A stretch of 64,000 nt of DNA from Volvariella volvacea V23 (lineage: Eukaryota; Basidiomycota; Agaricomycetes; Agaricales; Pluteaceae): positions 1,052,680 to 1,116,679 of the forward strand of contig KB722743.1 of assembly GCA_000349905.1 (NCBI GenBank), in the 5' to 3' direction. The notes under the pieces were generated by a model. The model made no database searches and was not told the DNA's origin. It worked only from the letters and a program-made list of their open reading frames with translations. The translations under genes and the position numbers were made by a program. This document shows positions 54,280 to 64,000 of the stretch, piece by piece; position 1 is the first letter of the stretch, and the number at the start of each line of letters is the position of its first letter.

Positions 54280-57187
54280 TCATAACAGGCCGTCTCCCCC
54301 ACAGTGCCGCCAGTCCTGCACCCCACCCGTCCTGGCCCACCCAACCACAAACCGCGCCAGCTCCCTCCCCTCCTCCCGCTTCCTCTGCACCTCCCTCTCC
54401 CCGCCCTCCCCCTCCATCGCCCGCCTCTTGCGCAGCTTCATCTCCCTCCCCCCGGCCCTCCCCCACGCCTCCTCCACCGCCGACGCCCAGTCGCCCGCTT
54501 CGTACGCGGAGCGCGAGAGCTCGACCCCGACGCCTTGGTGTGTGAGGAGGAGGCGAAGACCGTGCTCTTCTATGAATAGCGGCCGGGAGACTGGTGGTGT
54601 GTTAGACAATTGTGGAATTGACAAGGTGAAGAGAAGCGCTATGCATGCTGCGGAAGGGAGGAGAGGAAGCGCCAAGCCCTTCGCGATAAGCGCGATATGC
54701 CAAATTACAATTCAGAAGCGCGAGTGCCCCTGCTGATTCGAGCTATCGCGGTGATCAATGCGCGTCGATAGGCTCGTATCGCAGATGCGTATGCACGTGA
54801 ATAGATAGGCCAAAAAAACAATAACAATAAAGTCATAAAGTACGAGAACGCACTTACCATACACAAACGCCGTGCAAGCGTCCACGCACTCCGAGACGGT
54901 CCCGTACCCCTGCACCCGCACAGGATACATAAGCGCGTGCACGAGCGCCAATACAAGGACGGACACGCACCAGTTTACCCAGCAAAACGTCCCCGACGGC
55001 CATCAGATCAGGCATATACACGTCCTTTGGGGCGACAAAGAACCGCTCTGGGAGCTCGTCCTGCTCGGTGTGCGCCATGCCGCACATGATGGCTATCCAT
55101 GTGTCGTCCGGGAGGAATGTTCTTGTCGCGTCTGCTGGTTCTCGTTCGTGTCCTTGGTGGCGTGAGTCTGGTTGAGCGTGGCCTTGGATCGAGTCTAGCG
55201 AGAGCGAGGACGACAATGGCGACGGCGAGGACAATGAGACCTTCTCCCCTCCTTCCCCATCCGACTGCGAATCCGAATCCGAATCCTCCGAGCCCGCCCT
55301 CACCCGCTGCTTCTCGTCTACTTCCTCGACATCAACCAACGTCGCAGAAGACGACGCCAACGACGACAACGCGGACAACGGCTGTCTCCCACCACCACTC
55401 CTATTCCCAACACCTCCGCTCGCACCCCGCCTCTCGTGTCCACTCTTTCCCGCTCCAACACCAACACCAGGCTTCTTGATCACCTGCCCTCCAAACGAAA
55501 CAACCAACACCTTCACCTCCTCTCCCTCCCTTTGCTCAAGAACATGCTCAGGCACCCCGATCACACGCGTCAGATAGTCCCGCCGGCCTTGGGGCGTGTA
55601 GACGTGCGCCGAGGAGGGCGGGCGGACGAGGAGGGGCGTGGGGATTATCGGTCTGTGTTCTGGCTTTGGTGACTGCGGTTTCGCGACAGGAGGTGTCGGG
55701 CCAGTTTTTTTGCTCTTCCGCTTCCGCCTCTTGGTGCTGCCCTTTCTCGTGCCTGTGCCTATGCCTGTAGTTGTGCCTGTAGTTGTGCCTGTATTCCTAC
55801 TTGTGCCTGTCTTCATGCTCGTGCTCGTGCTCGTGCTCGTGCGTGTGTCCGCCCCCCCAACGGCCAACGTCCTCCGCCCATGCTGAACCAACACAAGCTC
55901 CAACACCTCATCCTTAAAACACCTCCTCTCCTCATCTATCCACTTTGTAGCCGGCAGCTCCAACACCCGCTCTCTCTCCTCACCCCCCACCACCACCCTT
56001 TTTCCCTCTCCCTCCTTCCCCTCCCCGCCGTGTAAATTATTAATAACATTACATCTATATCCAGAATCGTAATCACATCCGTTTTGGGTATCGGTATCGG
56101 TATCTTTGAGCCTATGCGCAAACGACGCAGCGAACGAGTCGGAGAAGGACGGGATGGGTATCGAGCCCGGGAGGAGGAGGAGCATCGAGGCCGCCCTGTA
56201 GCCCGCGTGGATCTGGGAGACGAGCGGCGCGAGGGTGGTGTGCGGTATCGGGGTGTCCGGGGGGGCTTCTGGGTCTGGGGTGGGGGCTGGTTCCGGTTGG
56301 GTATTCGGTGTCACGGTAGAGTTAGGATTAGGATTAGAATTAGAGTTGGGATTAGAGGTTAATGTAGCGTCGATGGTGGGTGGTTCGAGCTCGGGCTGAC
56401 CATGAGGCTGAGGCTGAGGAGGCGGACGCGGTGATGCCGACGCCCGAGCCGAGGACGCAGTGGGAGAGTTGTCCGATGTCGTCGTCGCGAGCCAGCTGTA
56501 CACCGAGTCGAACGTAAAGTTGGTCACGAGTATCGCTGGTATCCCCGCCTCCTTTGCCGCCAAACTGTGTCGTTCGTGGCACACCGCGAATGAATGCATG
56601 AGAGCATGAGAGAAGGGGGAAGGGAGAGGGGGACTTACCACCCCAGGAACGCAGCGTCGCTGAGCACGCAGTCCGCGTGGACGGTGTTGGCAAGCCAGTC
56701 GCGCTCGACCGCGAGCTTGGCGTCCTTCTGCTCGAGAAAGCGGCGGAGAGCGGCGACGCTCCTCTCTCTGTCCACGCTGTACCTGTCAGCGCCCCCGCCC
56801 CCAAACACATGTCAGCGAGCGAGATAGCCAAGCAACTGCAGCGGCCAGGGACTCACGCGAGCGGTTGCACGACGACGGGATCAATCTCGGCGTGGCGGTA
56901 TATCGCGCCTCGCTCTGTCGAGTCCGCAAAGATGTGCGCCGGGGCGGAGGAGACGATGTGCACCGTCGGCCGGTCCTCTGCAGGGAGGTCGAGCAGGTGG
57001 CGCGTGAGTGCCGACACCCTCGTCGCATGTCCGTACCCTGCCAGTCCACCCACCCGTGCCGAGCCAAGCCAACCAAGAACGTCAACTCCGAAGGCGTCAG
57101 GGACGACGACGACAACGAGGACTCACCGTGTCCAGAGCAGTAGTAGGCGATGCACAGCGGGCGTGGAGTCGGAGCGGGGACGGACAT
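54280..57187 (-). CDS. GT-B protein resembling L-arabinokinase N-terminal domain
   Basis: Six minus-strand exons (57187-57127, 57037-56857, 56782-56639, 56564-54971, 54909-54858, 54590-54280) give 780 residues in frame. The motifs follow those of the glycosyltransferase-like N-terminal half of plant L-arabinokinase: YYCSGHGYGHATRV, VHIVSSAPAHIF, AILVTNFTFDSVYSWL, VVSFGGQ, FVAPKDVYMPDLMAVGDVLLGKLGYGTVSE and SRPLFIEEHG. The C-terminal GHMP kinase domain of the plant enzyme is absent. A sugar-nucleotide or sugar-phosphate ligand is likely from the GT-B fold, but the reaction is unknown. Large low-complexity inserts split the two lobes: a Pro/Asn-rich one and a Thr/Gly/Arg/Lys-rich one with short repeats near 55750-55850. 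A TATA-like tract (57221-57228, minus) fits the start at 57187. It is divergent from the paladin-like gene. Confidence 0.82.
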
Positions 57188-57602
57188 GGATGTGGTCAAG
57201 GAGGCAGCTCGAGTGTTGCAATACTTATAAACCGTTGAGCCGCCTTGGGCCCACGTCGTCGCTAAGTACGCGGCTCAGCCCCATCCGGCCAGCCTCGGAA
57301 GACCCGGGGTTGGGTGAGGATAGCACTCTTAGCTAAGCCCTCCCAAACCCACCCTCCCCGCGCGAGATTGGTGCGAGATGGAGCGCGACCTGCCGTTCCG
57401 GGCTGTGGCCTCCACCGTGCGCATGGGGATATCGGCATCGGCATCACGTGAGATCACCATCCTCCACCCATTTCGATTTCGCGTGCGCCTTCCCAATCGA
57501 TCCAATCGCACTCCCCATCCCCGTCCCCGTCCTCACCGCCCTTGTCGACGATCTCAACCCATTTTGCACGCCCGAGCACTGCACACGACAGCCGCAGCGA
57601 GC
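57188..57602. promoter_or_regulatory. Divergent promoter region
   Basis: This 415-bp spacer separates the minus-strand GT-B gene from the plus-strand paladin-like gene and must hold both promoters. A TATAAGTA-like tract reads toward the GT-B gene at about 57228-57221. No clear TATA box reads toward the other gene. Confidence 0.5.
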
Positions 57603-60600
57603 ATGGCGCACAACGTCAGGCAGCCCTCGCTGCTGAAGATCCAGCTCGATCAGCTGGCGGGCGGGCGACCCAGCTCTGTGCCCCCTCCCAACACCCTCTC
57701 GGGTGGTCTACCGCAGCCTCCACTGCTGTCTGCGCCTATTCAGCGCAGAGGCGGACGCTCGTCGTCCATCCCACCGCGCGCAGAACGCCACATGCCGGGG
57801 AATGGGCAGCCTGGTACCAGCCAACCTACCACGACGCACACGAGCGGTGGTGGTAGCGGGGGTGCCTCGTCATCCGGCAACGGACTGGACCTCGTCAACT
57901 TCCTCCAACGCTCCGGCCCCTCGATCGTCAAGACCCGCAACGGGAGCGTCCTCTCCCGGGGGTTCATCCTCAAGACCGATCACTATCCTTCTGGTAAGCG
58001 CATTCCCTCCAGAGAGCACCCCCGATCTCACTGTGCTCCGCACCACTAGGCCGTGCGCTCGACCTGGACCTCAACGTGCACGGCGCACCCAACTTTAGAG
58101 CACCGCGCGTGGAAGGGCTCAATGTCTATGGCGCCGCACAACCGAGGACGCAGGGGCTGAGGGCTATCCTCTCTGTCTTGAGGTGTAGACCCAACACTCC
58201 CAATCCATCGCACGTCGTCTGGTTCTCGACCAGAGAAGAGCCCATAGGTACGCACTCCCCTCCTCCCCCTTCTCTCCCCATGTCCCATGCCCATTGTCTC
58301 ATTTTCGTGCGCCCGCACGCGTTCCCGATGCTCCGCACGCTCTATCCCCAACTTTCCTCCACGCCCCGTTTCTTTGGGGAGCGTGGACTCCCGTTTTGGA
58401 CAATTCTCTTGCCTCGAGGCATGGCTCGGGGGCGTGCTCCAACTGGGCCATATGCCATATGCATGTGTGGTGGTGTGGGTGTGGGTGTCACACGACCCGC
58501 GAGTCCGCGCTGCCCGGCGTGTTTGCCGTAACTCTGTACGACACGACACGCCTTCTCTGTCTGTCGTGTGTCGTGTGTCGTGTGTCGTGTGTCGTGCGTT
58601 GCGGATTGTGCGTTGTGCGCTGTGCGTTGGGTATTTTTGGACTGTGCATAGCTGGATGTGGAGTGGGAGCTGGTATGGGAAATTGGGTGTACTCTATGGC
58701 TGTACATCTCGCGAGTTATATCCCCCCCTTTTTTTGTTCTTTGTTCTTTGCTCTACCTACGACCCCGATCGTCGCGCGCATTGACTAACTACACCACTTT
58801 CTTTCCTTTCACGATTACCTGATCACCGCACCTCACCGCACCACTCCGCATTCCATCTCATCTCACCTCACGTCGCAATTCACCGCACACCACCTACGGC
58901 CAATTAAACAGTATACATCTCCGGCCGACCATTCGTCCTCCGCGATGCAAGCGAGCCAAGAAGAACCCTCCCGCTGTCGGATAGAGCGGAGAACTTGGAG
59001 GATATAGAGATGAGATTGAAGAACGATATTTTGCAAGAGGCTGCTAGGTGAGTTGGGGGTGTTTTGAGCTGTGGATGTTAACTGAATCAAGTTGGGCGTT
59101 TTTGGTAGATTTGGGGGTGTTGTGTTGACGCATAACGAAGTTGCGAGTACGTCTCCGGGTTTTTGATTTGCCCCATCATTGGGACACTCGAACATCGACT
59201 GACGGAACCCCGATTTGTGTAGCCGCGGAAAGTGGGGAAGGTGCGATATTGCCGACTTGGACGGCTGTAGACGGTGGAAACGTACGAACGTCGAGAGAGT
59301 TGTGGGAGCAGATGAAGGAACAGGGGTGGAATGTCGACGTATGTCGTTTATTTTCCTGCTCTTCTATGGCGTGCGGGTTGTTTGACGACGCTGCTGCGTT
59401 TTTCTTTTGTATATGCGCCTTTATGATATGATTGCGGCCGGGTTGGAATTTTGTGGTGTTTAGTATTATCGGTGAGTTGGAGATCTGAACTTTTCTATGA
59501 TAAGATACGATGCTGATGTCTCCTTCTTCCCCTCACACAGTATCCCAATTTCTCCTGATAGACCAATCGAGGTATGCCCGTCCTCCTCCCCCCTCCCCTC
59601 CGCTCTTTCCCCTGCTACTCTTTCACTCACCCACACATCCTCAGGACAACTACCTAGATGCCTACCTCCAGGTGATAACCGAAACAGACCCACTCAAAAC
59701 CTCGCTCGTCTTCTCCTGCGGCATGGGCGCGGTCCGCACGACGTTTGCGATGGTCGCCGCCTCGCTTGTGAGGAGGAAACAGCTGATCGCGAGGGGCCTG
59801 CCCGATCCGTATGCGTTTTCCGTGGGCGGTGGGAGTGGGAGTGGGTTTGGGAGTGGGTTTTCGTTTGGGAGTGGGAGTGGTGGGTCTTCTGGTCTTGGAA
59901 TTGGCATTGGTAGTGGGGCTGGATTTGGAGGGAGAGGTATTCATGGGCATGGACATGGACACCAGCTTAGTGGGAGCGGGAGTGGATGGAGCGTTGGGAG
60001 TTGGGGAGCGAGTGGAGGGAGCTTGAGCGCTGGTGGGAGTGGGAGCGGGAGTGGGACGCCGACGGGTCCTCTTCCGTCGACGGTAGGTGGCTTTTGTGTG
60101 TGTGAATCTCAAGTATCGAGGTTTTTGATTGCTTTTCTCTCGCCCCCCACTCCCATTGTCCCCCATCTCTTCCTCTTCCTCTCGCTCCCTCTCCTGCTCC
60201 TGCTCCCACTGTGTTCTGCTTGTCTAGCCGCCTTCGTATGAAACGGAAACGAGGATATTGGCGTCGTTGGAGCAGGCTACGGCTCAGCAGGAGTTGAGCA
60301 AGTCGCTGTTGAGATTGACGTATCTCTTGCAGCAGAGTAAGCCCAGTTGTTGCACTTTCTATCTCTAATTCGTTTCTCGGTTCTCTCATTTCCCACTTTG
60401 CATACTCCCTTGCCCAATTCCCAGTTCTCCCTTGTCCACTTTCCACTTTTCCCTGACCCACTTTCTACACGCCTCAACCCAATTTCCATTCTCTCCGACT
60501 TAATTTCCACTTCTCCTCAACTCACTTTCCACCTTCCGCTCACTCGCTCTCTGCCGCCTCTCCTTTCACAGGCCTACAAAACCGCAACTCTCAATCTGCA

Positions 60601-63600
60601 ATCGAACTGTTAATGTCCCGACCGACGCTACTGGAGAACCTGAGAAAAGCGCACATGGGGAACTACGGAATCGTGCTGAGCCTGTTGGGGTGTTTGGATT
60701 ACGGGCTGGGTGCGAAGCGGTTGGTTGATCGGGTTATTGACGCCAGTGGGTCTTTTTCTTTTTTGCCTTGTGGTCCGGTGACATTGAATTGGCGTTTACT
60801 GATGCGGGTTGGGTTTGGCGCGTTGTAGCTGACCAAGTGACGAATTTGAGAGAGGATATATTGATACATCGGTTGAAGTATTCGTTGACGAGCATGGAGG
60901 AGGGGAAGGGGGAGGTTTATTTGAATAAGGCTGTCAAGGCTTTGGAGAAGTAGTAAGTGTAGACCTGTGCTCATGTTCTGAGCGAGGACGCTGACTATGG
61001 TGTGTTTGGATAGCTTCTTTATGATCGCGTTTGCGAGCTATGTGGAGACGACGGACGATTTCAGCCAGTCGTTCTCGCAGTGGTTGAAGGTGAGTGGCGT
61101 TTGCGTACCAAATTTATACTTCAGCTCATGTCCTCCTTAGACACGAACAGAGATCTGGAAGTACGTTCACTCCTCCCTCTCCTCCCTTTCACATTCTAAC
61201 CACCTCTCCATCCCTCTCCTCCAGCCAAGTATCCTTCCTCCGCAAATCCTACGGCTCAAGACTCAACGTCTTCGCACCCGTCCACGACCTCTCCTCCCTC
61301 TCCCGAACTGGGACCGAAGGCCGCGCGCTCTTACCTGGCAAAGAGAACGACGTCGCGATCTCAGGGGGACAGATCCTGGGAGACGAATACAGCGACCACG
61401 TCGTCAAGAACCGGAGTGGGATTATTTTAAGAGAGAGGTACGGCTTTGTCTTTTTTGCGTTGTGTTTCCTCCTTTGCGTTTAGTCCACCGCCACCCCCCC
61501 CCCCCCCTGGTTACCCACCATGCCCCTCGGATATGCGGTTAAAAATCTGTAAACTCACACACTACCCATTCCCATCTTTTTCTTTCCCATTCGCTTTTTA
61601 GTACCCTCCTCAAGTCGGATCAGTGGCTCCGCGAGTCGCACCACGTCGCGCACGGCGTGCGGGGCGCGATCAACTTCCGCCAAGTGCCGAGAACGAATAT
61701 ATATGCGCTTGGACAGCCAACGTTGGAGGCTATAGATGAGGTTGTGGAGAGGATCAACGAGGAGCATCCGGATGCGCAGGAGGTGGTGTGGATCACGTTG
61801 AGGGAGGAGCCGATTGTGTATGTGAATGGAGCGCCGTATTGTTTGAGAAGGGAGAGTTTCTCGTTGAGGAATATGAAAGGTGAGGAGGGCTCTACCTTTT
61901 TTAAAGTTATTTAGCGTGTGATTTTGACTACGGTTGGGTGTAGATTATGGAGGTATATCGGCTTCGAGGTTGGAGGTTTTGGAGGAGAGGTTGAGGGATG
62001 ATGTTCTTGCCGAGCTCAAGGCATTCGGTGGGCGGTACGGGTTTGCTTCCTTTCCACGACGGGTTTCTAACGAGTGGCTCTAGGGTGTTGCTACACACCG
62101 AAACGCCAGACGGAAGCGTCGTCCCAATCTGGGAAGAAGTCCAACCCGAGGATGTGGTCGTCCTGAAGGATATCATGACAAGCAGAGGATCGCACTCCTC
62201 AAACACCTCGAGCTCGCTGCCGAATTTGAAATACTATAGGATTCCTATCACGTCTGAGAAACCGCCCGATTTCTCGGATTTGCACGAGCTGATCGGGGTT
62301 GTGTTGAGAGCTAACCATGATACTCCAATTGTAGTAAACTGCCAGCTGGGAAGAGGGAGGAGTACCATGGCTTCGGTGAGTCCTTTTGGCATCCTGGTTG
62401 GTTTTTGATAGGAGTCATCGGGTGCTGACTTTGACTCAACCCTATGACTACGAATGACATGGCGATCATAACGTCATTACGCATATGCTGGGCGGCGAAA
62501 GATCATATTGGTGCTAATACGTCAATGGCTGGATTTCCATCAAGGACCGGGAGGACAAATGCCGCTACAGACTCCTATTACCCCTATGGTTCCCATGATC
62601 AAGCGATCTTGGTCGATTTCAATGGATACAGCACCGGTTCGGCATTCATACCAGGTTATTAACAGTACGTGTTTTGTGTTTTTGGCTTTAGGCTGTATTG
62701 ATCCCCGACCACGATTTTGACGTGTCGATCTGTGTTTAAACGTCCCTTTTTTTACTTCCCGCTTTCTTATCGCTTCATTCATTCATTCAACACTTCATTC
62801 GGGCTCTCGCTCCACTTTTCCCACTTCTACAATCCCCTTTCTATTCCCACTCCCACCCACACCCCCCCTGCTCATTATATCTTACGACTTATGAATATGA
62901 CTTCTCTTCTTCTTTTCTCCCGATCCATTTAATCCCATCCTTCTAGATTTACTCCGGGTAATAAGGAAGGGCCCTGCAGTCAAAACCACAGTCGATGACG
63001 CCATAGACCAGTGCTCGACCGTGTTCAATCTGAGGGACTCAATTGAAGAATCTAGGATCAAGGCAGAACAATCGAGAGATGAACGACAAAGAAGGAACCA
63101 TACCACTAAAGGTATGTAGTCTCCTTCTACCTGGGTTTTCTTGCCCCTTTCTTCTATACCCTCCCCCCTTCCGCTACCCTTTTCACAAATCGGGATCCGG
63201 CCTTTCATGATCATGCTCATGACCATGACTGGGCACCTGGGGCACCTCTCCTGATCCTTTTTCATCCCTTCCCGTTCATGACTTCACGGGTTCACGGATC
63301 GACGGAATCCCAAAGAAGCCCATCGAACAATCCGACGTACGAGGCGCCCGTCCGTGGAATGACACTATACATTTACAGGTCTTCAAAACCTCCGACGGTA
63401 TTTTGAGTTGATCGTGTTCCAATCGTATCTCCAATCGATCGAACCCGATACGATGCAATCGTTCCCAAGCATCGAGAGCTTCGTCAAGGATCGGCCCGGT
63501 GAGTCTTCCCTTTCTGCGCTTGTTGGGTGGGGTTGGCAGTTGAGATTTGAGAGGAGATAAGAGGACGAAGGAGGGGGCGTTAACGTTTGAAGCTTTTTTT

Positions 63601-64000
63601 TGAGCTTCGCGGCAAGCCGTTTACGTCCATCCTTCTTTGGTATTCAATTCAATCCTTATACGTATGTTGCTGACTTTGGTTCCTATCCTCGTGATTTTCG
63701 GGGAGACAGTTATAAAGACATTTGAGAGAGAACTGATTTCTTATGGGATCGACGCTTTGAAGCCTCTTGTACGCGTCAGCGAGGCTGCGGATCCGGATGA
63801 TGTTACCAGGGTGGTGCTCAATCGATCCGGAAGCATTTTGTCGGCGTCGACCATTTTGAAGAGCGATTTCTTCTCTAATCTGCAGAAGATGACTTTGCCA
63901 GAGTGAGTTCGATTTACCGTACTGTCTGTTCACCTTTCGATTTGATTGCTTTTTCAAACCCTGCTATTTATTCGACATAACCACGGCGCTAATCACTTGG
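57603..64000 (+). CDS. Paladin / PTP-like phytase repeat protein (partial, runs off window)
   Basis: I can join 21 exons in frame from the ATG at 57603 to 63902 (1124 codons plus two bases), and the gene continues beyond the window. Three repeats of the PTP-like phytase (inositol hexakisphosphate phosphatase-like) fold begin with GSVLSRGFILKTDHY, RSGIILRESTLLKSDQW and RSGSILSASTILKSDFF. Two CX5R phosphate-binding loops are present: CGMGAVR (Cys near residue 331) and CQLGRGR (Cys near 900). This is the architecture of paladin, a phosphatase-like protein of animals and fungi; activity on inositol phosphates or phosphoinositides is expected but not shown. A Gly/Ser-rich insert (59815-60060) sits in repeat 1. 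Unusual exons are one of 8 nt (59464-59471, YYR) and one of 20 nt (61141-61160). Confidence 0.88.
58562..58598. repeat. 7-bp tandem repeat in paladin-like intron 2
   Basis: The unit TGTCGTG is repeated about five times within the 664-bp intron 2 (58248-58911). It is a simple microsatellite-like array. Confidence 0.85.
61494..61507. repeat. Poly-C tract (14 C)
   Basis: A run of 14 C lies in the intron between 61437 and 61602 of the paladin-like gene. Its true length is uncertain because such runs are error-prone. Confidence 0.85.

Noticed and set aside
62444..62662. 72-codon frame beginning AIITSL-like after the second CX5R loop
   Set aside because: It has no usable splice acceptor. The frame entered at 62502 (IILVLIRQWL, later YQVIN) splices cleanly and matches the paladin family, so this one is a shadow.
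1..64000. CRISPR arrays, rRNA genes, bacterial operons or prophage
   Set aside because: No spaced direct repeats of the right kind, no rRNA-like stretches, and gene structure is eukaryotic throughout.

Overview
The window looks like nuclear DNA of a filamentous basidiomycete, most likely an Agaricomycete. Almost every gene is split by many 50-70 bp GT-AG introns. The gene set includes a MYND protein, F-box-like families, GMC (aryl-alcohol-oxidase type) oxidoreductases, fungal indoleamine 2,3-dioxygenases, ORC1 and an AVT-type amino acid transporter. The decayed DNA transposon is of the Plavaka/CACTA kind that is common in mushrooms and their relatives. A run of exactly 100 N (12892-12991) marks a scaffold gap. 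Genus and species cannot be read from the sequence.

Layout. 1-3048: no supported gene. 3049-4049: MYND zinc-finger gene. 5276-9990: one intact F-box-like gene followed by two decayed copies. 10956-13176: small C2H2 zinc-finger gene and a mitochondrial NDUFAF7-type gene interrupted by the N gap. 13.7-20.3 kb: AT-rich, repeat-derived block with a decayed AT-hook gene and a dead Plavaka-like transposase that carries a nested solo LTR. 20896-21859: NmrA-like pseudogene. 24117-29915: two tandem indoleamine 2,3-dioxygenase genes with a dead Tc1 element between them. 30064-33587: intron-containing tRNA-Leu(CAA), then ORC1. 34400-46272: two intact GMC oxidoreductase paralogs bracketing three intact F-box-like genes and an F-box fragment. 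46.3-49.8 kb: gene-poor, with one small spliced hypothetical. 49856-57187 (minus strand): AVT-like vacuolar amino acid transporter and a GT-B protein resembling the N-terminal half of plant L-arabinokinase. 57603 to the window end: a many-exon paladin/PTP-like phytase gene that runs off the edge.

Two themes stand out. The first is local gene-family birth and death. Four intact F-box-like genes share one intron and a second exon of exactly 327 bp, surrounded by at least three decayed copies or fragments, and the GMC and IDO genes are also duplicated. The second is putative G1/S-type promoter boxes (ACGCGT). They occur in front of ORC1, where this fits its cell-cycle role, and, in a duplicated promoter block, in front of two F-box-like genes 37 kb apart. 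No CRISPR array, rRNA gene or complete autonomous transposon was found. All spliced models come from reading-frame continuity, GT/GC-AG sites and family motifs; none has been tested with transcripts.
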